Shown here: positions 6,207-14,886 of the stretch, in pieces | How positions within the stretch are numbered: position 1 is the stretch's first letter | Layout: each line of letters starts with the position of its first letter | Assembly (NCBI GenBank): GCA_007125165.1 | Contig: SLDV01000024.1 | Coordinates: 1 to 38,679 of the forward strand | DNA length: 38,679 nt | From: Geobacteraceae bacterium | GTDB lineage: Bacteria; Desulfobacterota; Desulfuromonadia; Desulfuromonadales; Geopsychrobacteraceae | Reading direction: 5' to 3' | Notes under the pieces: generated by a model | Told to the model about the DNA's origin: nothing | Seen by the model: the letters and a program-made list of their open reading frames with translations, nothing else | Databases searched by the model: none | Made by a program: the position numbers and the translations under genes

Positions 6207-8113
6207 ATCGACAGGGACATAACATCATCGGAACCGCCGGCCATGTTGATCATGGTAAAACGGCATTGATCAGGGCACTGACAGGTGCCGAAACTGATCG
6301 GCTGGCAGAAGAGAAGAAGCGCGGGATTTCCATCGAACTCGGCTTTGCCCGTCTGGATTTGCAGAACGGCCAGATTGCCGGGGTTGTTGATGTGCCGGGT
6401 CACGAGAAATTTATTCCCCAGATGCTCAGCGGTATTGCCGGGATTGACCTGGTTCTGCTCGTGGTTGATGCCAACGAAGGCGTAATGCAGCAAACTCGTG
6501 AGCACTTGCAGATCATGGAATTGCTCAAACTGCAGAACGGGATTCTGGTGATCTCCAAGTGTGATCTGGTAGAACCTGATTGGCTTGATATTGTCGAAGA
6601 GGAAGTGCGTGAACAGGTGGCCGGTACGTTCCTCGAGAGAGCCCCCTGTTGTCGCGTCTCGGCGCTGACCGGGCAAGGTCTGGATGATCTGATGGAGACC
6701 ATCCGTCAGCAGTTGCGCCGGGTAGAGCCGCGCGATGCCAGTGGTGCTGTGCGGTTGCCGGTTGACCGCTGTTTCAGTATCAGCGGTTTCGGGACCGTGG
6801 TCACCGGCACCCTGAACAGTGGTACTATATCGACAGGTGACAGCCTTGAGATTCTGCCGGCGGGGGTGACAGCCAGGGTAAGAGAAGCGCAGGTCCATGA
6901 CCAGCAGGTGACGCAGGTGTTTGCCGGTCAGCGGGTTGCCCTCAATCTGGCGGGTATTAACCGCGAACAGGTGCCGCGAGGATCGGTTGTAGGAACTCCG
7001 GGGTTGTTCCGGGCAACCCAGCGAATCGATGTTCAGATGCAGTTGCTGGCTTCCGCACCCTGGGCTTTGAAGTTCCGTGATCCTGTTCACTTTCATCTGG
7101 GCACCGGTCGCAGTGTTGCCCGGGTGGTACTGCTTGACCGGGATGAAATGTTGCCCGGCGCCCGGGCGCTGGTGCAGTTGACACTGGATCAGTCGGTACT
7201 GGCCCATCGTGGTGACCGCTTTATTGTACGCTCCTATTCGCCCATGTACACTATCGGCGGTGGGATTGTGGTCGATGCCGAGCCGCAGAAACACAAGCGT
7301 TTTCGTCCGGAAGTGACGCAGCGTCTGAACGAACTGGTTTCCGGCGACCTCGGTTTCTGGTTGCAGAAGCTCGATGAGTTACAGCTCGCCCGACTTAAGG
7401 AACTTGAAAAACAGACCGGCACCGGCCGTGACCAGCTTCTTCAAGGGCTGGAAAAATTACGCCATCAGGGGCGGGTGGAACTGCTCGCAGAACAGTGGGT
7501 CAGTACGGAGCGGCTGCGCAGTTGGAAGCAGCAGCTTCCTGAAATTGTCAGCCACTATCATTCCCAGCATCCGCTGCGTCACGGCATTCCGCGGGCGACA
7601 CTGCAGGCGCAGATTTCCGACAAGCTGGCCCCGAAGGGGTTTGAGGTGTTGTTGCAATGGGCTTTTGATGGGGGGATTCTGGTGCCGCGTCGTGATCTGC
7701 TCGCAACACCGGATTGGCAACCTCAATTACAACCACAACAGGAGCAGATCATGTCCCGTATCGAGGCACATTTTCGTTCAGCGGGGTTTGAGGTGAAAAA
7801 CAACCAGGAAGTCCTTTTGCAATTGCGCCTGGAGGAGATTGACGCAGAAGCCTATTTTTCCTATCTTTATCTGGAAGAGTTGCTGGTGCGCCTGAATCAG
7901 GAAAACTCCCTCCACGCTGAGCACTACCGCAAGGCTCAAAAGCTGTTGTCCGGACACTTCAAGAAACAGCCAACCCTGACCCTGGCGGAATTCCGTGATC
8001 AGCTCGGTAGCGGGCGCAAGCTTACGCAGGCGTTACTGGAGCTGTTTGACAGTTACAAATACACCCGTCGGGTAGATGATCACCGTATTGCCTGGCAGTT
8101 GCCTGAAGTATAG
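6200..8113 (+). CDS. selB: selenocysteine-specific translation elongation factor
   Basis: SelB is the dedicated EF-Tu-like GTPase that carries Sec-tRNA(Sec) to UGA codons marked by a SECIS hairpin. The N-terminal G domain has G1 GTAGHVDHGKTALI, the G2/G3 region (KKRGISIELGFA, VVDVPGHEKFI) and G4 ISKCD. These are followed by the beta-barrel domains (FSISGFGTVVTGTLNSG). From about residue 390 there are four winged-helix domains that bind the SECIS RNA. Its 637 residues match typical SelB (about 614-640). There is no ATG near the expected N-terminus; the TTG at 6200 (followed by a second TTG at 6203) overlaps the selA stop and is preceded by GGGTGAAG at 6188-6195. Such a weak start with overlap would keep SelB low relative to SelA. 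Confidence 0.94.
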   Translation: MLNRQGHNIIGTAGHVDHGKTALIRALTGAETDRLAEEKKRGISIELGFARLDLQNGQIAGVVDVPGHEKFIPQMLSGIAGIDLVLLVVDANEGVMQQTREHLQIMELLKLQNGILVISKCDLVEPDWLDIVEEEVREQVAGTFLERAPCCRVSALTGQGLDDLMETIRQQLRRVEPRDASGAVRLPVDRCFSISGFGTVVTGTLNSGTISTGDSLEILPAGVTARVREAQVHDQQVTQVFAGQRVALNLAGINREQVPRGSVVGTPGLFRATQRIDVQMQLLASAPWALKFRDPVHFHLGTGRSVARVVLLDRDEMLPGARALVQLTLDQSVLAHRGDRFIVRSYSPMYTIGGGIVVDAEPQKHKRFRPEVTQRLNELVSGDLGFWLQKLDELQLARLKELEKQTGTGRDQLLQGLEKLRHQGRVELLAEQWVSTERLRSWKQQLPEIVSHYHSQHPLRHGIPRATLQAQISDKLAPKGFEVLLQWAFDGGILVPRRDLLATPDWQPQLQPQQEQIMSRIEAHFRSAGFEVKNNQEVLLQLRLEEIDAEAYFSYLYLEELLVRLNQENSLHAEHYRKAQKLLSGHFKKQPTLTLAEFRDQLGSGRKLTQALLELFDSYKYTRRVDDHRIAWQLPEV

Positions 8114-8170
8114 GTCCTTGGTAGTGGGTAGTTGATAGTGGATAGAACCGAAATAATTAAAGGGATGAGA

Positions 8171-9208
8171 ATGAGTATTCGACTGACCTCGTTGTCGCGC
8201 AGCTCTGGTTGAGCGGCAAAGATTGGTCCTGAGACCCTGACCCAGGTACTGAGTCAGCTTCCCAAGAGTGAAGATCCTGCATTACTGTCACAGGAAATTC
8301 CGTTCGCCGACGCGGCTATTTATCGTCTCAGTGAGTCACTGGCACTGGTGCAATCTGTCGACTTTTTTACCCCGGTGGTTGATGATCCCTATCGTTATGG
8401 TCAGATCGCCGCCGCCAACTCCCTCTCCGATTTGTATGCAATGGGCGCCAGGCCTCTTACAGCGCTGAATATCGTCTGTTTTCCCGTTAATTGCCTGGAT
8501 GAAAATGTGCTTGTGCGGATGCTGTGCGGCGGAGCCGAGCGTGTTCACGCCGCAGGTGCGGTCGTGGCCGGAGGGCATTCAATCGAGGATGATGAACCCA
8601 AATATGGGCTGAGTGTGACCGGTACCGTTGACCCGCGTCTTATGATAACAACCTGCGGCGCCAGACCGGGAGATCAGCTCCTGCTGACCAAACCATTGGG
8701 TACCGGTTTGTTGACAACGGCTCTGAAGGGAGAGGTGCTTACAGAAAAAAATGTTGCTGAGGCCATCGCCGGCATGGTGGCGCTCAACAAGGAAGCTGCA
8801 GAAGTCATGATGGAGATCGGCGTGTCGGCTTCGACTGATATCACCGGATTTGGTTTGATCGGCCATGCGGCAGAAATGGCCGCAGCGAGTCAGGTTGGTT
8901 TTCGCCTCTTCATGTCGCGCCTGCCTTCTTATCCTCATGCTTTGGAGATGGCGGAAATCGGGCTGGTGCCGGCCGGTTCCCACCGCAATCAGAAATTCTA
9001 TCTGCCCCGCTGTCGTCAGTCGCGCCCGGTCGATCCACTGCTGATCGATCTGCTGTGCGATCCGCAGACATCCGGAGGACTGTTGCTGGCCCTTGCTCCA
9101 GAGAAACTGGGGCAGTGTCTGGAAAAATTGCAGCAGCGCGGGGTAAATGCGTGTCATATCGGTGAAGTTATTGATCATGCTGCTGGATCAATAGAGCTGG
9201 AGGCCTGA
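8171..9208 (+). CDS. selD: selenide, water dikinase (selenoprotein, Sec14 encoded by TGA)
   Basis: SelD makes selenophosphate from selenide and ATP. A naive call would begin well downstream, but ATG 8171, with AAAGGG spaced seven bases before it, opens a frame that continues perfectly through one in-frame TGA at 8210-8212. Reading that TGA as selenocysteine gives SSG-Sec-AAKIGPETL, aligning with the E. coli active-site segment GAGCGCKISP (Cys17 and Lys20; here Sec14 and Lys17). Downstream are FFTPVVDDPYRYGQIAAANSLSD, AGGHSIEDDEPKYGLSVTG, DITGFGLIGHAAEMA and LCDPQTSGGLL, all core SelD motifs. The full length of 345 residues matches the family (347 in E. coli). It requires the selA/selB gene products encoded immediately upstream, forming a closed loop. 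Confidence 0.95.
8237..8257 (+). promoter_or_regulatory. candidate bacterial SECIS hairpin in selD
   Basis: CTGAC (8237-8241) pairs with GTCAG (8253-8257); after a C/A mismatch, CAG pairs with CTG and closes a GTA loop at 8246-8248. The loop begins with G and is 33 bases after the TGA, within the accepted window for bacterial SECIS elements. A second small hairpin, GGTC-CTGA-GACC (8225-8236), is nearer the TGA but has no G at the start of its loop. Which one SelB reads is uncertain. Confidence 0.55.
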
Positions 9209-9372
9209 TGATCCTGGGGCTGGGAATCTGGGAACTGGTGCTGCTGGGAGGGGTGTTCATAGCCTTGTTCGGGCTGGGCCGGGTGCCTCAAGTTGCTCGT
9301 GAGCTGGGGCGCGTCCATGGTCTGATTCAGCGGATTCGGGGGTTGTTGCGTAACCCGTTCAGGTTGTTTTGA
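9208..9372 (+). CDS. mini TatA-like protein (54 aa), coupled to selD
   Basis: This ORF starts in the TGATG overlap with the selD stop. The product has the Sec-independent translocase TatA/TatB architecture: a very short N-tail, a hydrophobic helix (GIWELVLLGGVFIALFGLG) with Glu at residue 9, a hinge RVPQVARELG matching the TatA FGxxxLPxxxxxLG pattern, and an amphipathic basic helix (GLIQRIRGLLRNPF). It stops there, lacking the variable C-tail of normal TatA (about 80-100 residues). TatA and TatB form the twin-arginine translocation pore that exports folded proteins such as selenocysteine-containing formate dehydrogenases. A link with selenoprotein export is suggestive but inferred. It could also be an inactive paralogue. 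Confidence 0.65.
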   Translation: MILGLGIWELVLLGGVFIALFGLGRVPQVARELGRVHGLIQRIRGLLRNPFRLF

Positions 9373-9381
9373 ACGTTGCTT

Positions 9382-11562
9382 TTAGTAGACAACCTTGGCG
9401 AACTGAGACTGAGCTGAAGCGGCCAGAGCATCAGATAAGGTATAGATTTCATGTGCTTCCAGCAGTGGGATCAGCTTAAGAAGGACCTCGGCGGTAACAA
9501 TGGAATCCCCAAGGGCAGTATGGCGCCCGACGATAGTGACATTGAAGCGTTTGGCCAGGTCATCAAGGGAGTGGTTGTCCTGGTTGGGGTGCACGATAGA
9601 AGAGAGCAGCAGGGTATCCAGCACCGGATGGGTGAAGGTGATGCCGGTGCGTTCTTCTAGGATCTGCAAAAAACGCATATCAAATGCGGCGTTGTGGGCG
9701 ACAAGTACGGAGTTTTCAGCAAACTTGTGGAAGTGCGGAAGGACTTTGTCGATCGTCGGCTGACCTTTTAGAAGGTGGGGTTGGATGCCGTGGATAGCAA
9801 CCGATTCAGGTGGCACAAAGCGTTTAGGATCGACCAGTTGATCGATCACTTCACGATAAAGAATCTGGCCATTGACAATCCTGATAGCTCCCAGTTGGAT
9901 AATCTCATCGCCTTGTGACGGGTGGAGCCCCGTTGTTTCTGTATCAAAAACAACATAGGTCAGTTTTTTCAATGGTGTCAGCCCCAACTCTTCCCATACT
10001 TCACCGCGATTAAACAAATCAAACTCATACGATATCGGCCGGTGTTCAATCTCACTCTGGAGTGAAAGACGACATTCCTGATCAACTGGTGGCAGGGTAA
10101 TCAGGATGCCGCAGGCTTGTTTGTCTTCGTCGTGGAGAGGGGTGATGGTGCCGCCGGAGTTTTCTATGGTATCGGTGAAGCTCAGCAGGTTGCCTTTAGT
10201 GTCGGCGATCAGGGGGATTTGTTGCCAGTCTTCGAGCAGGGCGGGATCAGCCTGTTGCCCCGGCCAGGAAACGGTTATTTCTATTTGCTGGTCTTCATTG
10301 ATGGTCAAGGTCAGAAGGATTTCGTTGATATTGGAATGAGTATCGAGCTGCCCGGCCAAATGGGACAGGGACTGGACCATAGAGTAGCTGTCGATCTCCA
10401 GCCATATGCCTTGTGGAGCGAGATTGATTACCTGAATTTCGAAACGCTCCGATATGTTCTGGCCGATGACCTCCAACAGGTTTTCCGCCAGGACGTTTTC
10501 AGTTTTACTTAAGGCATGCAGATGCAGAGCGTAGTTGGCGCGCGCTTCCTGGATCTTGCCCTGTAGCGATTTCGAGGCGCGGTCGATTATATTGCGGTAT
10601 TCCTGCAATTGTTCCGGATCGTGCCGGGGTTTGGAAAGTATGGTTGTGATCGAATCGCGGATATCTTCAAGGTCTTTTTGCTGATCATCTATCAGCGATT
10701 GAATCAGGATGTCGCGACGGCTGTCAGCCTCAATCTGTCGCGTCATGTCCTCAAGGGTCAGGACGAATCCTGAGATAACCCTTTTGCCTTCCTGATCAAG
10801 AAAAAACGGAGCCATGTTAACTCGTAGACAGACGCCGTTGCGCAGAGTCATCATTGAGTTGTTGATCAGCTTGGAGTGACCGGTAGCGTGGCAACGATTC
10901 AGCATTTCCAGCCCATGTACGATCTGGTCGCGCTCCAGAATGCTGAAGATGGAACGGCCAAGACCAAGCAACCCATGCGGTTTCTCCTTCTGATCGCCGG
11001 GGTCGCCAGTGCCATTGCTATTGCTGTTGTTGTTAATCAACTCTTGCGCCTGCTGGTTGTAAAGAAGTACCTGCCCATCACTGTTGCATACAATAACGCC
11101 GTGGGGCAGCTCAGACATCAACGCAGCGAGGCGAGTCCGTTCTTCATTAACGGCGGCCTGGGCTACAGCAATACGACCGTCGACATTTTTTTGCAGCTCG
11201 GCATAGGCGTCAGCAAACTGATTAATAATTGCTGCTAAATATTCAATTTCTTTCGAGGCGTTTTTCAGTTCAATCCGGTGGTCAGGGTTAACCGTGGTGA
11301 TGATGCGCGAGCTTTCGGCCATTTTGAGGATCGGCATGATGTAATCGTTAAACAGTAGATTGATCAGAGCGCCGATAATAAAGAGGATAGTGATAGTGCC
11401 CAGCAGCGGAAAAGGGATCAGCTTGGTCAGCATCTCCTGCAATGCCAACTGCTGAGATTCGTTGAGACTGGCCCAGGAACCAAGGACGCTGGCTGCCATA
11501 ATGCTGATGACAGCAAAATAGATGGCAACAAGGAATATCCAGTATTTAAAACTTGGTTTCAT
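9382..11562 (-). CDS. membrane PAS/kinase-like protein fused to a DEDDh 3'-5' exonuclease (DnaQ-like)
   Basis: A 726-residue fusion. Two transmembrane helices (about residues 7-30 and 49-71) are followed by a HAMP-like linker, a coiled-coil (EYLAAIINQFADAYAELQ), and a PAS domain (SELPHGVIVCNSDGQVLLYNQ). Next come a helical part and a region resembling a histidine-kinase ATPase fold, but without a recognisable H-box or G-boxes. The C-terminal 190 residues form a DnaQ-type exonuclease: D540 and E542 in FDTETTGL, an Asp near residue 620 in VAHNAAFD, and H681/D686 in GRHTALGD, so all five DEDDh residues are present. It should cleave DNA or RNA 3' ends at the inner membrane, perhaps under sensory control. 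Its 5' leader is about 150 bases with a good promoter. Confidence 0.85.
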   Translation of the reverse strand: MKPSFKYWIFLVAIYFAVISIMAASVLGSWASLNESQQLALQEMLTKLIPFPLLGTITILFIIGALINLLFNDYIMPILKMAESSRIITTVNPDHRIELKNASKEIEYLAAIINQFADAYAELQKNVDGRIAVAQAAVNEERTRLAALMSELPHGVIVCNSDGQVLLYNQQAQELINNNSNSNGTGDPGDQKEKPHGLLGLGRSIFSILERDQIVHGLEMLNRCHATGHSKLINNSMMTLRNGVCLRVNMAPFFLDQEGKRVISGFVLTLEDMTRQIEADSRRDILIQSLIDDQQKDLEDIRDSITTILSKPRHDPEQLQEYRNIIDRASKSLQGKIQEARANYALHLHALSKTENVLAENLLEVIGQNISERFEIQVINLAPQGIWLEIDSYSMVQSLSHLAGQLDTHSNINEILLTLTINEDQQIEITVSWPGQQADPALLEDWQQIPLIADTKGNLLSFTDTIENSGGTITPLHDEDKQACGILITLPPVDQECRLSLQSEIEHRPISYEFDLFNRGEVWEELGLTPLKKLTYVVFDTETTGLHPSQGDEIIQLGAIRIVNGQILYREVIDQLVDPKRFVPPESVAIHGIQPHLLKGQPTIDKVLPHFHKFAENSVLVAHNAAFDMRFLQILEERTGITFTHPVLDTLLLSSIVHPNQDNHSLDDLAKRFNVTIVGRHTALGDSIVTAEVLLKLIPLLEAHEIYTLSDALAASAQSQFAKVVY

Positions 11563-11719
11563 GGATACAAAAAAAGCCCCGAAGCAAGGGTCGTAACGAC
11601 TGTCTGGAATCAGCAGATTTGTTGAACTGAAGTCACATGAACATGAGATAAATGAGAAAATATCACGTGAATCAGGGTTTCATCTGTCTATTTAAAGGCC
11701 TGTTTGCTGCCCGCAATGG

Positions 11720-11748
11720 AATATAAGACAAAATATACTATATGGCAA
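11720..11748 (-). promoter_or_regulatory. promoter of the exonuclease-fusion gene
   Basis: The minus strand has TTGCCA (11743-11748), a 17-base spacer and TATATT (11720-11725). The remaining gene-free sequence between 11563 and 11780 shows only a weak CCC/GGG stem followed by T7 right before the start codon. That placement leaves no clear ribosome site for ATG 11562. Confidence 0.6.
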
Positions 11749-11780
11749 ACATTGTTGTATTGAAATCTATTCCGACCCTT

Positions 11781-11824
11781 AAAAAAATGAAGGCCACAAC
11801 CATGTTGGTGAGGTTGCGGCCTTT
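11781..11824 (-). terminator. terminator of the ppiD-purC operon
   Basis: On the minus strand GGCCGCAACC pairs with GGTTGTGGCC (one G-U pair) around a 10-base loop; ATTTTTTT follows within a few bases. It starts about 18 bases beyond the purC stop. Confidence 0.85.
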
Positions 11825-11842
11825 GTGGGAAACACTGTTATT

Positions 11843-12724
11843 TTAGCATGCCAGCCGCTTAAGGGCCTCCAGATACTTTTCGCCGGTTTTACGGACAATA
11901 TCTTCCGGTAGTTTGGGTGGCGGTGCCTGCTTGCCCCAGTCGAGCGTTTCCAGATAGTCGCGTAAAAACTGTTTATCGAAGCTTGGCTGGGCTCTTCCCG
12001 GAGCGTAGAGATCTTTGGGCCAGAAGCGCGAGGAGTCAGGGGTTAATGCCTCATCAATCCAGATCAGTTTGCCATTGTAAATGCCGAATTCAAACTTGGT
12101 GTCCGCAATGATGATTCCTTTTTCGTCAGCAACCTTTCTAGCCCGTTCGTAGATGGCGATGCTGATGTCGCGAACCTGTTCGGCTGTTTCTTTACCGCAG
12201 AGTTCAGCCGCCTGTTCGAAGGAGATGTTTTCGTCATGCTCACCGAGCTCTGCCTTGGTCGATGGCGTAAAAAGAGTTTCAGGTAGCTTATCGCTTTCCA
12301 GCAAACCAGAGGGCAGGGGGATACTGCAGACCGAGCCAAGTTTCCGGTATTCCTTCCAGCCGCTGCCGGAGAGATAGCCACGCACGATACACTCAATGGT
12401 AAGGGGTTGTGCTTTGCGGGCCAGCATGCTGCGCCCTTCGAGTTGATCGCGGTACTGATGGGTAATAGCAGGAAAGTCGTCAATATTGGTCGAGACCAGG
12501 TGATTGGGAATCAGGTCAGTCATCTGATCAAACCAGAAGCGTGAAATCTGAGTCAGAACGTATCCTTTTTGCGGGATACCCTCGTCCATCACGACGTCAA
12601 AGGCGGAGATGCGGTCTGTAGCGACAATCAGGAGATGCTCTCCCAGATCGTAGATATCGCGAACCTTGCCACGGTTGACGAGTTTCAGATCCGGACAGTT
12701 TGTTGTGGTGATGACGGGTGTCAT
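11843..12724 (-). CDS. purC: phosphoribosylaminoimidazole-succinocarboxamide synthase
   Basis: PurC (SAICAR synthetase) joins aspartate to CAIR using ATP in de novo purine synthesis. The sequence carries the family's ATP-binding start [31 protein letters not shown], then [17 protein letters not shown] and [10 protein letters not shown], the latter being the conserved C-terminal signature. At 293 residues it is of the longer type (E. coli 237; yeast about 306). A clear AAAGGA ribosome site precedes ATG 12724. It follows ppiD by 12 bases and ends at a strong terminator, so it is the last gene of a two-gene unit. Confidence 0.95.
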   Translation of the reverse strand: MTPVITTTNCPDLKLVNRGKVRDIYDLGEHLLIVATDRISAFDVVMDEGIPQKGYVLTQISRFWFDQMTDLIPNHLVSTNIDDFPAITHQYRDQLEGRSMLARKAQPLTIECIVRGYLSGSGWKEYRKLGSVCSIPLPSGLLESDKLPETLFTPSTKAELGEHDENISFEQAAELCGKETAEQVRDISIAIYERARKVADEKGIIIADTKFEFGIYNGKLIWIDEALTPDSSRFWPKDLYAPGRAQPSFDKQFLRDYLETLDWGKQAPPPKLPEDIVRKTGEKYLEALKRLAC

Positions 12725-12736
12725 GGCGGTGATCCT

Positions 12737-14680
12737 TTAATTCTGGAAAGCGGTTATAAGTTCCGGTGGTATGATTTCGATGCGCGCCTGCTGATAAAGC
12801 TCGTCGAGTTTGTCTGACACGGCCTGTTCTTTTTTCTCCTGTAACAGACGTTCACGTAATTGGCTCATGGCAGCGTCGTTAAGGGTGGATATGTCAGCCC
12901 GTGTGGCTCCGCTGAGAGCGGCCACCAGATAACGGTCGCCGAAAGTAAGGATTTTATCGATTAATGGGTCTTCTTCAGTGAGCTCAAAGGCTGCTTCTGC
13001 CAATTCCTGAGAAGATCCGATCCGGGGGATGAAGTATCCAGAGCTGCGGCTGAAATCACCAGTATTTTCGAGATTCAAGTCGAGTTCTGCGGCGGCAACA
13101 GCAAGGTTCTGCTGCTCGTGAGCGCGCTCCAGAAGCTTTTCAGCCAGGTCGCGAGCAAGAGTTTGAGCCTGTTCTTGCCGGTAAGCACTTTCGACGGCAG
13201 ACTGTACTTCGGCCAGCTCCGGCAGGCGGCTGGGCTGCCGATCTTTAAGGCTGATCAGAAGCACACCGCTGGTCGTGATGATTGGGCGTGCCAGTTCACC
13301 AGCCTCGAGAGCGAAGGCAGCAGTGGAAACTTCCGGAGAACGACCAAGTCCATTGATCGGTTCGTTGGCAGCAAACAAGCCGGTTTCCTTGATGCCGAGA
13401 TTGTTTGCTGCGGCCGCTTCCTCGAGATCACCGGTGCGACGGTTGATGTTGAAGGCATCCATCGCCTTTTCGTAGGCAAGCTGTCGCGATCTTTCGATGG
13501 TCAGTCCCGCCTTTACCGTATCGATAACTTCAACCAGAGGTTTGAACCCCGGGGCAATATAATCGTCAACCTTGATAATATGAAAACCAAAAGCGGTCTG
13601 TACAACGTCACTGATCTGGCCCGGGCGCAACGCAAAGGCAGCAGCTTCAAATTCATCAACCATCATCCCGCGGCCAAAATAGCCGAGATTGCCACCATCG
13701 ACAGCACTGGCAGTATCGTCTGAGTGCAGTTTGGCCATTTGAGCGAAGTCGGCTCCATCACGCAGTTGCTGTCTGATGTCTTGAGCCAGTTGGCGTCGCA
13801 TTCTGACAGTGTCGGGATCGCTGTCTTCGGCGACTCGCAGAAGGATGTGTGAGGCCTTGACCTGTTCCTCAACGTCAAACAGTTCGAGGTTGCGGCGATA
13901 ATAACGCTCCATATCAGCTTCACTGAAGGTTGTAATGTCCGCTTCGTACCGGGCGGGATCAAACAATAGATAGCGCAACGAGACGCGCTCGGGAATTCTG
14001 AACATCTCTTTGTTGGCATTGAAGAATTCGTCGAGGGCAGCGTCCGTGACTTCGACTTTAGATTCAACCAGCGCCGCTGTCAGCCAGACATAATCAAGGC
14101 TGATCTGATCATTTTGCCGATGGAAGTAATCAACAACTTCCTCCTCAGTGACGCTGATATTCCGTTGCAGGTGCTCGCGTGCCTTCTGGCTCAGCAACTC
14201 GCGCCGCTGAGCTTCTTCAAACTGCTCCGGCGACATGCGTTGATAGCTGAGTACTTCAATATAGCGGTCACGATTGAACTGGCCGTTGATCTGAAAGGCG
14301 TCATAGGTGGCGATACTGTTGACCAGTTCCTGGTTGCTGACACGCAGGTTGAGGCTTCTGGCATGCTGGAGCAGTAACTGTTCTTCAATCAGTTGCTGCA
14401 GAGCCTGACGGGGCAGGTTCAGTTGTTGCTGAAGGTTTGCGTCAAAAGCATTCTGGTAAATACTCTGATACAGATTATATAGATTGCTGTGAACAATCTG
14501 ATAGTCCGAGTAGCTGATGACATCACCATTGACTCTGGCCGCAATATCTCCTCCGCGACCTGTACGCTGGTCGGTCGGTGCGGTCAGCATGGTATAGCCG
14601 ATGACAAAACTTAAGATAATAATGGCAAAGGCAATTTTGATCAGAAAGGACTTCTTTTTGGACCTGACAATATCAAGCAT
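12737..14680 (-). CDS. ppiD: SurA N-terminal domain / PpiC-type peptidyl-prolyl isomerase (PpiD-like periplasmic chaperone)
   Basis: A 647-residue inner-membrane-anchored periplasmic foldase. One transmembrane helix lies at residues 14-31 (IKIAFAIIILSFVIGYTM) after a basic start. It is followed by a SurA_N-type chaperone region (AARVNGDVISYSDYQ...LLEEQLLLQHARSLNLRVSNQE) and a parvulin domain near residues 267-365 (KASHILLRVAED...LAKLHSDDT-like segment, GGNLGYFGRGMM, FGFHIIKV). A second, degenerate isomerase-like region and a long helical tail follow. Length and layout match E. coli PpiD (623). It helps newly exported proteins fold as they leave the Sec translocon. The start has an AGGAG ribosome site. 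It reads divergently from mreB and is followed closely by purC. Confidence 0.9.
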   Translation of the reverse strand: MLDIVRSKKKSFLIKIAFAIIILSFVIGYTMLTAPTDQRTGRGGDIAARVNGDVISYSDYQIVHSNLYNLYQSIYQNAFDANLQQQLNLPRQALQQLIEEQLLLQHARSLNLRVSNQELVNSIATYDAFQINGQFNRDRYIEVLSYQRMSPEQFEEAQRRELLSQKAREHLQRNISVTEEEVVDYFHRQNDQISLDYVWLTAALVESKVEVTDAALDEFFNANKEMFRIPERVSLRYLLFDPARYEADITTFSEADMERYYRRNLELFDVEEQVKASHILLRVAEDSDPDTVRMRRQLAQDIRQQLRDGADFAQMAKLHSDDTASAVDGGNLGYFGRGMMVDEFEAAAFALRPGQISDVVQTAFGFHIIKVDDYIAPGFKPLVEVIDTVKAGLTIERSRQLAYEKAMDAFNINRRTGDLEEAAAANNLGIKETGLFAANEPINGLGRSPEVSTAAFALEAGELARPIITTSGVLLISLKDRQPSRLPELAEVQSAVESAYRQEQAQTLARDLAEKLLERAHEQQNLAVAAAELDLNLENTGDFSRSSGYFIPRIGSSQELAEAAFELTEEDPLIDKILTFGDRYLVAALSGATRADISTLNDAAMSQLRERLLQEKKEQAVSDKLDELYQQARIEIIPPELITAFQN

Positions 14681-14791
14681 TGTTTTTGGTGCTCCTTCAG
14701 CAGTATTTTAGGGGTATTGCTGTGAAAACAAAGACCGTACATTAGACCATAAATTTGCCCGAATGCAACGAAATTTTTGCTGTCATAATCC

Positions 14792-14820
14792 TTGCTTAAT
14801 GAAACCTGTTTTGCTAGAGT
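14792..14820 (+). promoter_or_regulatory. candidate promoter of the mre operon
   Basis: TTGCTT (14792-14797), 17 bases, then TAGAGT (14815-14820), about 66 bases before the mreB start in the gap between divergent ppiD and mreB. Both boxes are near but not at consensus. Confidence 0.45.
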
Positions 14821-14886
14821 AGCTTGGTTTTTCAACGGGTTCTCTGGCTTGATTTTTCTCTGCGCTGTGCGCTTACAGGATGATAT

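Noticed and set aside
8348-8350. GTG 8348 as the selD start
   Set aside because: It would remove the catalytic residue and glycine-rich N-terminus; the frame upstream through TGA aligns with SelD.
10117-10512. Long open frames opposite the exonuclease-fusion and secA genes
   Set aside because: They are antisense shadows of confident genes with no ribosome sites or recognisable domains.
11563-11600. Short CCC/GGG stem plus T7 right before the exonuclease-fusion start
   Set aside because: The stem is only three to four pairs, so a terminator or attenuator cannot be supported; noted only as a weak ribosome-site problem.
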